From positions 62,001 through 126,000 of the forward strand of contig CALSRZ010000006.1 of the NCBI GenBank assembly GCA_943788895.1: 64,000 bases of DNA. The letters run 5' to 3'. This document shows, piece after piece, positions 28,446-40,772 of this stretch. Below the pieces are notes generated by a model that was not told where the DNA came from, ran no database searches, and saw only the letters and a program-made list of their open reading frames with translations. How positions within the stretch are numbered: the stretch's first letter is position 1; the number at the start of each line of letters is the position of its first letter. The position numbers and the translations under genes are program-made. The stretch comes from an uncultured Pseudomonadales bacterium. Lineage in GTDB: Bacteria > Pseudomonadota > Gammaproteobacteria > Pseudomonadales > Porticoccaceae.

Positions 28446-30863
28446 CTAGTGTGTACTTGGCCTAGAGGATGAAACCTCTTTTTCCGAAGCTGCACTGCTG
28501 CGATTAAACTCTTCTTCACTGAGTGATTCCGGATCTTTCTCCAGCGCTATAGCCAAAACCTCATCGATCCATTTTACCTGACAGATTTTAAGGTCTGCTT
28601 TAATATTGTCCGGTATCTCCTTCAAATCACTACCATTATCGTCGGGAATAATAACCGTGGTAATGCCGCCGCGGTGAGCTGCAAGGAGTTTTTCCTTGAG
28701 GCCACCAATCTTTAACACCTGCCCACGCAATGTAATTTCACCGGTCATGGCAACATTGGATTTAACCGGAATGCCGGTTAAAACCGAAACCAGGGCCGTG
28801 CACATGCCAACGCCGGCTGATGGGCCATCTTTTGGTGTTGCCCCCTCGGGTACGTGAATATGCAGATCATTTTCCTGATGGAAGTCTTTGCGTATTCCCA
28901 GTGCTTTGGCGCGACTTCTGACCACGGTCAGAGCGGCCTGAATGGATTCCTGCATAACATCGCCCAGAGAGCCGGTTTTGATCACGCGGCCTTTGCCGGG
29001 GATAGCGGCAGACTCAATGGTCAACAGCTCACCACCAACCTGTGTCCAGGCCAGACCTGTAACCTGCCCTATCTGGCTTTCTTTCTCGGCGCGACCATAG
29101 TCAAAACGCCTTACGCCCAACAGCTTTTCCAACTGCTCAGAACCAACACTGTCGGTAGATGACCCGCCATCGCGAACATGCTCAGTGACAATTTTTCGAC
29201 AGATCTTGGCTATATCACGCTCCAGCCCACGCACACCTGCTTCGCGGGTGTAGTATCTGATCGCGTCTTTAAGGGCCTCTTCACTAATTGCCAGCTCTTC
29301 GTCTTTAAGACCGTTTGCCTTGCGCTGCTTGGGCACCAGATATTTTTCGGCAATGGCGACTTTTTCACCCTCGGTATAACCGGGAATACGAATCACTTCC
29401 ATACGATCGAGCAGTGGCCCGGGAATATTCATCGAGTTTGCCGTACAGATAAACATAACTTCAGAGAGATCGTAATCAACCTCAAGATAGTGGTCATTAA
29501 AAGTATGGTTTTGCTCTGGATCGAGAACTTCAAGCAGTGCCGATGCCGGGTCACCACGTTGATCCATACCCATCTTGTCGATTTCATCGAGCAGGAATAA
29601 GGGATTCTTGACCTTGACCTTGGAGAGCTTCTGAATAACTTTACCGGGCAATGAGCCAATATAGGTTCGTCGATGTCCGCGAATCTCCGCTTCATCGCGC
29701 ACCCCGCCCAGACTCATACGCACAAACTGCCTGCCAGTTGCCCGGGCAATTGATTCACCCAACGAGGTCTTACCTACACCTGGAGGCCCTACCAGACAGA
29801 GTACTGGCCCCTTTAATTTTTTCACCCGCTGCTGAACCGCAAGAAATTCAAGGATGCGCTCTTTGACCTCTTCCAAGCCATGATGGTCTTGATCCAGGGT
29901 CGTCTGGGCTGCAACCAGGTCGTGCTTTACGCGGCTGCGCTTCTTCCAGGGCACGCCGACCATCCAGTCAATATAGTTGCGCAGCACCGAGGCCTCTGAG
30001 GACATCGGCGACATCATTTTCAGTTTGCCGAGTTCCGACTGGGTTTTTTCCAGCGCCGCTTTTGGCATACCCACTTCGACAATTTTCTTATCCAGCTGAT
30101 CGAGCTCTGAACCCTCATCATCAATATCACCGAGTTCCTTTTGAATGGCTTTCATCTGCTCATTCAAATAGTACTCGCGCTGGCTCTTCTCCATCTGCTT
30201 CTTAACCCGACCGCGAATACGCTGCTCAATTTGGAACAGGTCAATTTCGGATTCCATCAGGCCCATAAGATGCTCAAAGCGCTCGGTGAGATCAGCTACT
30301 TCAAGCACGTCCTGCTTCTGTTCAATAGTCAGGGTCATATGCGAGGCAACGGTATCGGCGAGACGATTAGCGTCTTCAATACCGCTGACGGTGGCGATAA
30401 CTTCCGAGGGGATTTTTTTACTTAAATTAACATATTGCTCAAACAGGGAGATTGCCGAGCGCATCAGCACATCAGCTTCGCGCTCTTCCAGCTCGCCACT
30501 GGCAAGCTCTGAAATCTGGGTTTGCATATAGGGCAGGTCAGCTTCAACCGGGCTGATAAGGCCAACTCGACTGACGCCTTCGACCAGAACTTTTAAGGTG
30601 CCATCGGGCAATTTGAGCATTTGCAGAATAGTGGCCCGAGTCCCCACAGCGTAGATATCGTCTATCTTCGGGTTATCTTCACCGGGATTCTTCTGCGCGA
30701 CCAGGACAACCTGCTTATTATTTTCCATGGCTTCTTCGAGAGCCAGAATAGATTTCTCTCGACCGACAAAAAGTGGGACGACCATATGCGGATAGACAAC
30801 CACATCGCGCAAGGGCAAAAGCGGATAGATTGTATCTGTGGACTCAATTGGTTTAGCAGCCAT
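28446..30863 (-). CDS. lon: ATP-dependent protease Lon
   Basis: This 805-residue protease has an N-terminal LON substrate domain ([20 protein letters not shown]). A coiled linker, an AAA+ module (Walker [13 protein letters not shown]; Walker [12 protein letters not shown]) and a C-terminal protease domain follow, with the catalytic Ser in [11 protein letters not shown] and Lys in [12 protein letters not shown]. It degrades misfolded and regulatory proteins. The 250-bp gap to clpX contains the clpX terminator. A CCCAATAT element there faintly resembles a sigma-32 -10, but no good -35 accompanies it. Confidence 0.97.
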   Translation of the reverse strand: MAAKPIESTDTIYPLLPLRDVVVYPHMVVPLFVGREKSILALEEAMENNKQVVLVAQKNPGEDNPKIDDIYAVGTRATILQMLKLPDGTLKVLVEGVSRVGLISPVEADLPYMQTQISELASGELEEREADVLMRSAISLFEQYVNLSKKIPSEVIATVSGIEDANRLADTVASHMTLTIEQKQDVLEVADLTERFEHLMGLMESEIDLFQIEQRIRGRVKKQMEKSQREYYLNEQMKAIQKELGDIDDEGSELDQLDKKIVEVGMPKAALEKTQSELGKLKMMSPMSSEASVLRNYIDWMVGVPWKKRSRVKHDLVAAQTTLDQDHHGLEEVKERILEFLAVQQRVKKLKGPVLCLVGPPGVGKTSLGESIARATGRQFVRMSLGGVRDEAEIRGHRRTYIGSLPGKVIQKLSKVKVKNPLFLLDEIDKMGMDQRGDPASALLEVLDPEQNHTFNDHYLEVDYDLSEVMFICTANSMNIPGPLLDRMEVIRIPGYTEGEKVAIAEKYLVPKQRKANGLKDEELAISEEALKDAIRYYTREAGVRGLERDIAKICRKIVTEHVRDGGSSTDSVGSEQLEKLLGVRRFDYGRAEKESQIGQVTGLAWTQVGGELLTIESAAIPGKGRVIKTGSLGDVMQESIQAALTVVRSRAKALGIRKDFHQENDLHIHVPEGATPKDGPSAGVGMCTALVSVLTGIPVKSNVAMTGEITLRGQVLKIGGLKEKLLAAHRGGITTVIIPDDNGSDLKEIPDNIKADLKICQVKWIDEVLAIALEKDPESLSEEEFNRSSAASEKEVSSSRPSTH

Positions 30864-31036
30864 TATTACCTCTGGTTATCTAAAGCTGTTTAGAACACCA
30901 TTTAATAAACGGTATTATTAGTAGATTAGTCTTTTATATTGGGACGCGCACGCTAAAAACAACCTTGCAGTGAAGCATAAACGGAAATAGTGCCTTTTTA
31001 ATTACGCATGAAGAGGTCGAGAGGTTTTGACTGGCG

Positions 31037-31065
31037 AAAAAAAGGCGACTGTCGTCGCCTTTTTG
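31037..31065 (-). terminator. Terminator of clpX
   Basis: Stem GGCGAC/GTCGCC (31044-31049 and 31054-31059) with TGTC loop, flanked by seven A on the left and five T on the right. It lies about 50 bp after the clpX stop. Confidence 0.82.
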
Positions 31066-31113
31066 TTGCTTTCCGATTGCTGCTTTTAGAAGAAGCAGGG
31101 CCGAAATCAATAT

Positions 31114-32400
31114 CTAGGCCTCATCAGTGCCTGACTTCTGCTCATTCTGCTCGTAGACCAGCAGTGGTTCGTTTTCACCATTGATCACTGCGGCATCAAC
31201 AACCACTTTAACGACATTTTCTTCTGATGGGATTGTATACATGGTATCCAGAAGCACTGTTTCAAGAATCGAGCGCAGACCTCGCGCACCGGTCTTTCTC
31301 TCAATAGCTTTTTCGGCAATGGCATTCAGCGCATCAGAGCGCAGGTCGAGATCGACACCCTCCATACCAAACAACGCCTGATACTGTTTGAAAAGTGCGT
31401 TCTTTGGCTCGACAAGAATATTTACCAGTGCATCGCGATCCAGCTCCTTGAGGGTAGCCACAACCGGCAGACGACCAATAAATTCTGGAATCAATCCGTA
31501 ACCAATCAGATCACTTGGCTGCACATCGAGCAGGGTTTCACCAATTGATTTCTGGCTGTCCTTGCTGTTGACCTCGGCTTTAAAGCCGATGCCGCCCTTC
31601 TCAGAGCGTTCGCGAATAACCTTTTCCAGTCCAGCAAAGGCACCGCCGCAGACAAACAGGATATTCGAGGTATCAACCTGCAGGAACTCCTGCTGAGGAT
31701 GCTTGCGGCCACCTTGAGGAGGCACCGAGGCAACTGTGCCCTCGATCAGCTTTAGCAGAGCCTGCTGAACACCTTCACCGGAAACATCACGAGTGATTGA
31801 GGGGTTGTCAGACTTGCGTGAAATCTTGTCGATCTCATCAATATAAACGATGCCGCGCTGGGCTTTGTCTACATCGTAATCGCATTTCTGCAACAGCTTT
31901 TGAATAATATTTTCGACATCTTCACCCACATAACCAGCCTCTGTGAGGGTGGTTGCGTCGGCAATCGTAAAGGGAACATTGAGCATGCGAGCTAGAGTTT
32001 CAGCCAGCAGGGTTTTACCACTACCGGTTGGTCCAATCAGCAGAATATTACTTTTGCCGAGCTCGACATTTGAACTGTCACCACTGGTTTCGCTTACCTG
32101 CAATCGCTTGTAATGGTTGTAGACCGCGACCGATAAAATTCTCTTGGCGCGCTCCTGACCAATCACATACTCGTCGAGATTGCCTTTGATTTCAGAGGGA
32201 ACTGGCAGGCGATCGCTGCTATCGCCGGAGTCGGCAACAACAGACTCTTCAGTGATAATGTCATTACACAGATCGACGCATTCATCACATATGTAGACAG
32301 AAGGGCCGGCAATTAAACGCCGAACTTCATTTTGATTTTTGCCACAGAATGAACAGAAGAGAAGTTTACCGCCTTCATCCAACGTCTCACCATCACTCAT
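31114..32400 (-). CDS. clpX: ATP-dependent unfoldase ClpX
   Basis: This 428-residue AAA+ unfoldase has an N-terminal C4 zinc-binding domain ([11 protein letters not shown]...YICDEC), Walker [14 protein letters not shown] and Walker [11 protein letters not shown]. Sensor/arginine-finger motifs are present, and the IGF-type loop for ClpP docking is seen as [10 protein letters not shown]. It feeds tagged substrates to ClpP, encoded 68 bp upstream, and the two are probably co-transcribed. Confidence 0.97.
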   Translation of the reverse strand: MSDGETLDEGGKLLFCSFCGKNQNEVRRLIAGPSVYICDECVDLCNDIITEESVVADSGDSSDRLPVPSEIKGNLDEYVIGQERAKRILSVAVYNHYKRLQVSETSGDSSNVELGKSNILLIGPTGSGKTLLAETLARMLNVPFTIADATTLTEAGYVGEDVENIIQKLLQKCDYDVDKAQRGIVYIDEIDKISRKSDNPSITRDVSGEGVQQALLKLIEGTVASVPPQGGRKHPQQEFLQVDTSNILFVCGGAFAGLEKVIRERSEKGGIGFKAEVNSKDSQKSIGETLLDVQPSDLIGYGLIPEFIGRLPVVATLKELDRDALVNILVEPKNALFKQYQALFGMEGVDLDLRSDALNAIAEKAIERKTGARGLRSILETVLLDTMYTIPSEENVVKVVVDAAVINGENEPLLVYEQNEQKSGTDEA

Positions 32401-32468
32401 AACCTATCTCCCAAAACCCACAAAACCAATAAAAAAATCAACAACTTATAGATTAAAGACTAGCGCCT

Positions 32469-33104
32469 CTATCCACGATTGTCCAGCACGTCATCCACCA
32501 ATCCATAGGACTTGGATTCTTCGGCACTCATAAAGTTATCACGCTCTGTATCTTCGGTAACCTGCTCCACTGGCTGGCCAGTATGCTTAGCCATCAGATC
32601 ATTCAGACGCGCTTTAATCTTGAGGATTTCCTGGGACTGGATATGTATGTCAGTAGCCTGACCCTGAGCACCACCACTTGGCTGGTGAATCATTGTTCTT
32701 GAGTTTGGCAGGCAGTAACGCTTGCCCTCGGCACCGGCGGCCAATAGAAAGGCGCCCATACTGGCGGCCTGACCAATACACATGGTGCTTACATCTGGTT
32801 TGATAAACTGCATGGTGTCATAGATAGACATACCTGCGGTCACTGAACCACCTGGAGAATTGATATAGAGATGAATGTCTTTGTCTGGATTTTCAGATTC
32901 CAAAAATAGCATCTGGGCGACAATAAGATTGGCCATATGGTCTTCAACCTGACCAACCAAAAAGATAACGCGTTCTTTTAAAAGCCGCGAATAGATATCG
33001 TAAGCTCTTTCACCGCGAGAAGTTTGCTCAACGACCATTGGAACCAGTCCACTGGCTTGAACATCATTGGGGATACTGCCGACATTTGATTGCTGAAAAT
33101 TCAT
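32469..33104 (-). CDS. clpP: ATP-dependent Clp protease proteolytic subunit
   Basis: This 211-residue serine protease has its catalytic triad in [14 protein letters not shown] (Ser), [11 protein letters not shown] (His) and the downstream Asp in [18 protein letters not shown] short propeptide and [20 protein letters not shown] at the N-terminus match E. coli ClpP. It forms the tetradecameric chamber used with ClpX and ClpA. It lies between tig and clpX in the standard order. Confidence 0.97.
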   Translation of the reverse strand: MNFQQSNVGSIPNDVQASGLVPMVVEQTSRGERAYDIYSRLLKERVIFLVGQVEDHMANLIVAQMLFLESENPDKDIHLYINSPGGSVTAGMSIYDTMQFIKPDVSTMCIGQAASMGAFLLAAGAEGKRYCLPNSRTMIHQPSGGAQGQATDIHIQSQEILKIKARLNDLMAKHTGQPVEQVTEDTERDNFMSAEESKSYGLVDDVLDNRG

Positions 33105-33324
33105 TGCTTCCTCGCTATTGTATTTTTCTTCGATTCAAGATTATCGGTATATACGCAGGGCAGTCAATCTACGGATTGAACTATCTGTATAGTTCTCAGC
33201 TTAGTTCTCGCTTTAGCTCTTAATTTAGTTCTCGATTCAAATGCCCTGCCATAAATATTTCTACTCAAGCAGCAAAATGTCAATAACCAAGTCCAGTCAT
33301 TGACACTCGGCTATTGATTGAGCC

Positions 33325-34638
33325 TTAAGCAACAGCTTCAGGATCTGGCTTAATTGCCTCTTCGTAGGAAAGAGATTCCTCAGTAACCTTGGCCTTTGAT
33401 AACACCAACTCGGTTACCTGATCTTCCAATACTACCGCTTCTACAGAGCTCAACAATTCCTGCTGACTGTAATAGTAGTCGACAACTTCCTTCGGCTGGT
33501 CATAAGTTGAAGCTATTTCATTAACTCTTTCACGCACACGATCTTCGTCTGGCGTCAGTTCTTCAACTTTAACCACCTCAGAGACAATAACACCCAGTGC
33601 CGCTCGGCGCTCGGCCTTGGCTGTGAACATTTCGTCAGGCAGCATACTTGGATCAAACTGCTGGCCACCGCCAAACTGCTGAATCATCTGCTGCTTAAGC
33701 TGAGTAATCTCGTTGGCAACCAGAGCCTTGGGCAACTCAACCTTGTTGAGATCAAATAGCTGATCCATAACGCGGTTCTTTACCTTATTGCGAATCGCAT
33801 TGCGCAATTCACGCTCCATATTATTGCGAACATCTTCACGGAATTTTTCTTCACCACCTTCGCTAACACCGTAGAGTTTGAAAAACTCATCGTTCATTTC
33901 TGGCATTTGCTTTGCAGCGACTGAATTGACTTTAACAGCGAACTGTACAGCCTTACCTTTAAGGTCTTCAGCATGATAATCTTTAGGGAATTTCAACTTG
34001 AGAACAGTTTCATCACCAGCACTCACACCCACAAGTCCGTCTTCGAACCCGGGAATCATGCTGTTTGAACCCAGAATCAGATCCTGGCCTTCTGCGCTGC
34101 CACCGGGAAATTCAACCTTCTTTTGCGTGCCAACATAGTCGATATTAACCTGATCGCCGTCTTCTGCGGCTCTTTCAACCACATCAAAGGTAGCCTGCTG
34201 GTTGCGCAGTACGTCGATCATAGTATCAAGATCGGAATCATTGAGGTCGGTTACCGGACGAGCGATAGCAACTTTAGCTAGATCTGCCAGGGCAACTTCC
34301 GGGTAGACTTCGAATACTGCAACGTATTCGAGATCCTGACCTTCAGCATCAGTGACATCGTCGATACGTGGCTGGCCTACTGGCTGCAGATCTTCTTGCT
34401 TAATGGCTTCATAGAAGCTCGAATTTACTACTTCGCCAACTACTTCCTGGCGAACACCTTTGCCATATTGCTGCTTAACTACCTTAAGCGGTACCTTGCC
34501 TTTACGAAAGCCAGCAATCCTGACTGTCTTGGTGGCTTTTTGAAGACGTTCGGTAACTTCTTTTTCAATACGCTCGGCAGGAACACCAATCTTCAGCTGA
34601 CGCTCCAGACCTGTGCTCGATTCGATGGAAACCTGCAT
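33325..34638 (-). CDS. tig: Trigger factor, ribosome-bound chaperone
   Basis: This 437-residue protein has the ribosome-docking signature GFRKGKVP near residues 44-51. A central FKBP-type PPIase domain (EDGDQVNIDYVGT, MIPGFEDGLVGVSAGD) and a long helical C-terminal chaperone domain follow. It binds nascent chains at the exit tunnel. tRNA-Leu(UAG) lies 31 bp upstream on the same strand, so they may share transcription. A 220-bp gap with no gene separates tig from clpP. Confidence 0.97.
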   Translation of the reverse strand: MQVSIESSTGLERQLKIGVPAERIEKEVTERLQKATKTVRIAGFRKGKVPLKVVKQQYGKGVRQEVVGEVVNSSFYEAIKQEDLQPVGQPRIDDVTDAEGQDLEYVAVFEVYPEVALADLAKVAIARPVTDLNDSDLDTMIDVLRNQQATFDVVERAAEDGDQVNIDYVGTQKKVEFPGGSAEGQDLILGSNSMIPGFEDGLVGVSAGDETVLKLKFPKDYHAEDLKGKAVQFAVKVNSVAAKQMPEMNDEFFKLYGVSEGGEEKFREDVRNNMERELRNAIRNKVKNRVMDQLFDLNKVELPKALVANEITQLKQQMIQQFGGGQQFDPSMLPDEMFTAKAERRAALGVIVSEVVKVEELTPDEDRVRERVNEIASTYDQPKEVVDYYYSQQELLSSVEAVVLEDQVTELVLSKAKVTEESLSYEEAIKPDPEAVA

Positions 34639-34668
34639 GGATTTGCCTCTTGATCAAACTCGATAAAA

Positions 34669-34753
34669 TGGTGCGAGTGGAGAGACTCGAACTCTCACAT
34701 CCTAGGACACTAGAACCTAAATCTAGCGCGTCTACCAATTCCGCCACACTCGC
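34669..34753 (-). tRNA. tRNA-Leu(UAG)
   Basis: An 85-nt class II tRNA with encoded CCA. The acceptor stem is GCGAGTG/CACTCGC, the anticodon loop GATTTAGGTTC carries UAG, and it has a long variable arm and T-loop AGTTCGAGTCT. It lies directly upstream of tig, as in many gammaproteobacteria. No repeat array is attached to this tRNA. Confidence 0.95.
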
Positions 34754-35041
34754 AAAAAAATGGGCCTTTAATAGTCGGAAACTATGAGTCAGACCAATTA
34801 CTTGGTGACCCTGATTAAAAGCGGCGTGAAGTTTGCCACAGCACCCTGTAATCGGCAACCACTTCCACACAAAATCAGCCTATTTAACACACATAATGGT
34901 TTAATTTTAAATATAAAGGCCTGCAATAGCTGCCAATAAAAAAAATTACTGATAACCATTCACTATCTATAGCCTTGGACTATGCTTTATTGGAGCAACA
35001 TTTTTCTCACATAATTCAAACAATTTGGTAGGAGTAAGGAT

Positions 35042-35311
35042 ATGAAGAAGCACCACCTTTTGCTTATTGCCGCAATGGCAACTCTGGGACTAAGCGCCTG
35101 CGATAGTGGCGACTCACCAGCCGACGAAGCAGCAGCCGTCAAAGAGTCAAGCATGATGGATAGCGTTGAAGAGGCAAGCGAAGATGCCATGGAGACCATT
35201 GAAGAGGTAATTGATGACGCATCTGACAGCATGGATGAGATGATGGAAGATATGTCTGACAGCGCTGAAGAAGATCTCTCCGAGTCCGTCGACAAGATGA
35301 TGAACAAATAA
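35042..35311 (+). CDS. Small acidic lipoprotein of unknown function
   Basis: This 89-residue protein has a lipoprotein signal peptide (MKKHHLLLIAAMATLGLSAC, lipobox LSAC). The mature part is strongly acidic and Met-rich (MDSVEEASEDAMETIEEVI, MDEMMEDMSDSAEEDLSE), with a repeating pattern that suggests an amphipathic helix or coiled coil. The RBS TAGGAG lies about 11 nt upstream. I do not recognise a family. The acidic/Met residues could bind cations, but that is speculation. It has its own terminator. Confidence 0.75.
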   Translation: MKKHHLLLIAAMATLGLSACDSGDSPADEAAAVKESSMMDSVEEASEDAMETIEEVIDDASDSMDEMMEDMSDSAEEDLSESVDKMMNK

Positions 35312-35354
35312 CTGCATTCTATTTTAAACAGTTATTTCAAAATCTATCTTAAAC

Positions 35355-35384
35355 AAAAAAACCCCAGCAATGCTGGGGTTTTTT
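35355..35384. terminator. Bidirectional terminator between lipoprotein and PEP-CTERM-type gene
   Basis: Stem CCCCAGC/GCTGGGG (35362-35368 and 35372-35378), loop AAT, with seven A on one side and six T on the other, between two convergent genes. Confidence 0.88.
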
Positions 35385-35411
35385 ATTTGCAGATTGTCGC
35401 TTAACGAAAAC

Positions 35412-36044
35412 TTAAGCAGCAGCTTTACGGCGACGCAGACCTGTAAGACCCAGAAGTGCTGAGCCAAACAACCAAGCGGCGGCAGGAATTGGCACTTCGT
35501 TGATACCTGCAACATAGAGGTTATCTGTTGTTTCAGACTTATAACCAAAATCACCTTGCCCAAAAATCTTCAAGGTTGTCAGATAAAACCCTAGAGTTAT
35601 CTTATCTGCAGCAATCTGAAGATAATCCCAGCCTTGGGTATCAGTCCAAATACTAACCCACTCACCATTTGCATGCTTGTGAGCGCCATTAATACCAACA
35701 ACAGAGATTTTCTTGGCGCTGTCGAAAATAAACTCCAGCATTTCGTCGACCTGAAGATTGTCATCACTAGCTGGATTACACCAGTTAGTACCCTGCTGCT
35801 GATCAAGCAGCGTTCCACAAACGCCTAATCCAGCAAGGTTGCCGCTATCCAAATAGGCATTGGCAGCATTGCCATCCTTGTAACCATAAACATTGAGGTC
35901 ACCAAAATTTAACGGCTGACCACCACGCTCATTTTCATCAGCATCAAAATCATAATCATAGGTTGCTGCCATCGAAAAACTGGCCATTGATAACAGTACT
36001 ACGCCTGCGAATGACTGCAGTAATTTTACAAAACTCTTATTCAT
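35412..36044 (-). CDS. VPLPA-CTERM (PEP-CTERM-type) secreted protein
   Basis: This 210-residue protein has a Sec signal peptide (LSMASFSMA-ATYDYD) and a C-terminal sorting signal: VPIPAAAWLFGSALLGLTG and then a basic tail (LRRRKAAA). That is the tripartite exosortase signal of the VPLPA/PEP-CTERM family. The body has two cysteines and aromatic beta-rich sequence with no domain I recognise. PEP-CTERM proteins are processed by an exosortase, usually encoded with exopolysaccharide genes. None is in this window, although Wza/Wzb are. The 267 bp upstream (36045-36311) hold no other gene. Confidence 0.82.
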   Translation of the reverse strand: MNKSFVKLLQSFAGVVLLSMASFSMAATYDYDFDADENERGGQPLNFGDLNVYGYKDGNAANAYLDSGNLAGLGVCGTLLDQQQGTNWCNPASDDNLQVDEMLEFIFDSAKKISVVGINGAHKHANGEWVSIWTDTQGWDYLQIAADKITLGFYLTTLKIFGQGDFGYKSETTDNLYVAGINEVPIPAAAWLFGSALLGLTGLRRRKAAA

Positions 36045-36311
36045 ATCTAACTCCTCAAACTCCTGAAACTAATATTTCGCAGGGATACTTAAAATCTAAG
36101 CATTTGCGACCAAATCCATATTTTGAAACTAAAAAACATAACTGCTTAACAGGCTAATTAAAAGTAGTTCTCATTTTTAATGATGTCAAAAAATAAAGCC
36201 GTTTTATTTGCAGGTTTTTATACGAAGAATCAATCACTTACCCCAAGATTAAGAAGGTAAACAACGATTATAGAAATACATCGAAAGGCAAAGCGTTTTA
36301 AAAACAATCAG

Positions 36312-36932
36312 TTAGCCTGTTTTATTAACAAACATATTAACTGCGCAGCGGGAGACCTCTTCAATTTGCGCTGAATCAGTATAAATTCCATCAATCCACA
36401 GCTTGGCGATACCGTGCACCGTCCCCCAGATGACCTGGGAGGTACGCAATGGGTTTGTACCGCCGATAAGACCGCACTGCTGCCAGCTGCGAATCATCTC
36501 AAGCTGATGTTGAAAGCAGGGATAGGCGACATCGCGCAACTCCTGAGTGCTATTTTTTTGCTTCCAGATATTGCGCCCAAACATTAGCTCGTACTCTTCA
36601 GGGTTTTCAGCGGCAAAGCTGATATAGCCGCAGATAAACTCCTCAAACTTTTCCCGAGGTGTCAGCGCAGTATTTTCAAAGGCCTGAGCCGCAGCTCTGT
36701 GGCGGCGACAAAAGCCCCCCGCAGCAATCGCGCAGAGCAGATCATTTTTATCCGAGAAATGGTGGTATGGCGCGGTGCGCGACACGCCGGCCCGCTCCGC
36801 CAGCTTGCGCAGCGAAAGACTCTCTATACCAGCCTCGGCTATCAGCGACTTGGCAGCCACAAGCAATGTCTGGCGCAAATCCCCGTGATGATAATTTGGA
36901 CGGCTATTCTTTGGATTAACTGATAACTTCAT
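36312..36932 (-). CDS. TetR/AcrR family transcriptional regulator
   Basis: This regulator of about 206 residues has an N-terminal TetR helix-turn-helix (SLRKLAERAGVSRTAPYHHFSDKNDLLCAIA). It carries the NYHHGDLRQTLL lead and a C-terminal TetR_C_33/WHG-like domain (SQVIWGTVHGIAKLWIDGI). I start at the ATG of MKLSVNPKNSRP; 22 upstream codons are open. It is divergent from the FadH-like oxidoreductase, with a gap of about 130 bp, and probably controls that gene group; the inducer is unknown, perhaps an acyl-CoA. Confidence 0.85.
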   Translation of the reverse strand: MKLSVNPKNSRPNYHHGDLRQTLLVAAKSLIAEAGIESLSLRKLAERAGVSRTAPYHHFSDKNDLLCAIAAGGFCRRHRAAAQAFENTALTPREKFEEFICGYISFAAENPEEYELMFGRNIWKQKNSTQELRDVAYPCFQHQLEMIRSWQQCGLIGGTNPLRTSQVIWGTVHGIAKLWIDGIYTDSAQIEEVSRCAVNMFVNKTG

Positions 36933-37033
36933 CGCGGCAATGTAACAACCCATCTTGACACTGTCAAAATTGCACTCTAATCTGCTTAAAAAATACATCC
37001 AAAGCCTTTAAGAACGACGTAAAAAACCGATAA

Positions 37034-39091
<2,058 letters not shown>

Positions 39092-39224
39092 GCAATTGAC
39101 TAATAATCCTTGCAACCGTTGGGCATTCAACCGATTATGCGCGCTGGTTTGAGCGCGGATATCCTGATTCTGTGCCGGCCCAACGAATTTATTTACTAAA
39201 AATTATTAAAGCTTTTTTAAAACT

Positions 39225-39704
39225 ATGCCTGATAACAAACAAAACTCGATCGACTTCCGCAACGCTCTCGGCAGCTTCACAACCGGCGTAACCATCGTCA
39301 CTGCACTGGGAAAGGATGGCCAAAAAATCGGCATGACCGTCAATAGTTTTAATTCAGTATCCCTCGACCCCGCCCTTGTTCTGTGGAGCATTGACCGGGA
39401 TGCAAATTGTTTCGAGGACTTTATAGCGGCAGAATCATACGCTATCCATATACTCAGCGAAGATCAGCAGAAGTTATCCAACCTCTTCGCCAAGAGTGGC
39501 GAAGATAAGTTTGCAGGTATTCAGTGTAGCCAGGGCCTCGCCGGCGTCCCCATTCTGCCCCATTACAGCGCCTGCTTTCAGTGTTCTCTCGAACACCAGT
39601 ACGAAGGTGGCGACCATATAATTCTTGTCGGCAAAGTGCTTGAGTTTGTCGATAATGGTCATAAGCCATTGGTATTTTACCGCGGTCAATACAGCGCCAT
39701 TTAA
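39225..39704 (+). CDS. Flavin reductase-like FMN-binding split-barrel protein
   Basis: This 159-residue protein of the HpaC/ActVB flavin reductase family begins DFRNALGSFTTGVTIVTAL. The conserved GMTVNSFNSVSLDPALVLWS, a phosphate-binding region, and HIILVGKVLEF and PLVFYRGQY at the end are present. It would use NAD(P)H to reduce free FMN/FAD for a partner monooxygenase, but none is adjacent, so the role is open. It lies between the FadH-like and HMG-CoA lyase genes, 133 bp after the former. Confidence 0.85.
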   Translation: MPDNKQNSIDFRNALGSFTTGVTIVTALGKDGQKIGMTVNSFNSVSLDPALVLWSIDRDANCFEDFIAAESYAIHILSEDQQKLSNLFAKSGEDKFAGIQCSQGLAGVPILPHYSACFQCSLEHQYEGGDHIILVGKVLEFVDNGHKPLVFYRGQYSAI

Positions 39705-39800
39705 TTTCTAAAGCGTTCCCCGGGGAAATACAATCCCCATTGGCATTCACCATTACTTGCCCCTATTATCCACTCTCTGGTTACCATAGGTTTTAGTGAA

Positions 39801-40721
39801 ATGAACTACCCCAAGTCGGTTCGAATTGTCGAAGTCGGCCCTCGCGATGGCCTGCAAAATGAAAAAGTGGCTGTCGATGTAGCCACAAAGGTCGCCCTGA
39901 TCAATCAACTGGCAGAGGCTGGCCTCAGCTATATAGAAGCCGGCAGTTTTGTCAGCCCCAAATGGGTACCGCAGATGGCTGGTAGTGATCAGGTTTTTGC
40001 TCAGCTCTCTACCCAGCTTCCTGAAAACTCCAATACAGTTTATGCCGCACTGGCACCCAACCTGCGTGGTTTGGAACGCGCTATAGACTGTGATGTAAAA
40101 GAGGTGGCGGTCTTTGCCGCGGCCTCGGAGAGCTTTAGCCAAAAAAATATTAACTGCTCAATTGCCGAGAGCCTTGAGCGTTTTAAACCTCTCGCCGAAC
40201 AGGCACTGGCTAATGATATCAGGCTGCGTGGCTATATCTCCTGCGTGGTCGGCTGCCCCTATGAGGGTAGTGTAGATACTGAAACCGTTGCCGGGATTGC
40301 CAAACAATTACTGGCTATGGGCTGTTATGAAATCTCTCTTGGCGACACTATAGGTGTCGGCACCCCCGCCTCTATTGAAAAGTTACTGGGCAGATTGTTA
40401 GAAGATATCCCCGCTGAAAAAATCGCTGTTCATCTCCACGACACCTATGGCCAGGCACTGGCCAATGTTCTTATAGCACTGCAGATGGGTATCTCGGTTA
40501 TCGACAGTTCTGTGGCCGGCCTCGGCGGATGTCCCTACGCCAAACTCGCCAATGGCGGCGCCGCATCGGGCAATCTGGCCACCGAAGATCTGGTCTATAT
40601 GCTCAATGGTCTAGGTATAGAACATGGTGTCGATCTTAAAAAGCTAATCGCCACCGGTAACTTTATCAGTCGTAAACTCCAGCGCGTTAATGGCTCAAAG
40701 GTAGGAATAGCACTGCAGTAA
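39801..40721 (+). CDS. mvaB: Hydroxymethylglutaryl-CoA lyase
   Basis: This 306-residue enzyme of the HMGL/DRE-TIM family cleaves HMG-CoA to acetyl-CoA and acetoacetate, the last step of leucine/isovalerate breakdown. Motifs are VEVGPRDGLQNEK, YIEAGSFVSPKWVPQM, VHLHDTYGQAL (metal His) and the catalytic-Cys signature GLGGCPYAKLANGGAASGN. Other leucine pathway genes (liuABC) are not nearby, so the gene is isolated from them. Confidence 0.94.
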   Translation: MNYPKSVRIVEVGPRDGLQNEKVAVDVATKVALINQLAEAGLSYIEAGSFVSPKWVPQMAGSDQVFAQLSTQLPENSNTVYAALAPNLRGLERAIDCDVKEVAVFAAASESFSQKNINCSIAESLERFKPLAEQALANDIRLRGYISCVVGCPYEGSVDTETVAGIAKQLLAMGCYEISLGDTIGVGTPASIEKLLGRLLEDIPAEKIAVHLHDTYGQALANVLIALQMGISVIDSSVAGLGGCPYAKLANGGAASGNLATEDLVYMLNGLGIEHGVDLKKLIATGNFISRKLQRVNGSKVGIALQ

Positions 40722-40772
40722 GTTTTACATAAGTTATACTGCGGCCTTTATAGACACTTCGGAGTTAGCCCC

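Noticed and set aside
30864-31036. Sigma-32 heat-shock promoter before lon
   Set aside because: A CCCAATAT block resembles the -10 element but no TTGAA-like -35 is present at proper spacing. Not strong enough to annotate.
35042-35311. Serine-rich reading frame on the opposite strand of the small lipoprotein
   Set aside because: The forward frame has a signal peptide, lipobox, RBS and terminator; the reverse frame is a codon-bias shadow.
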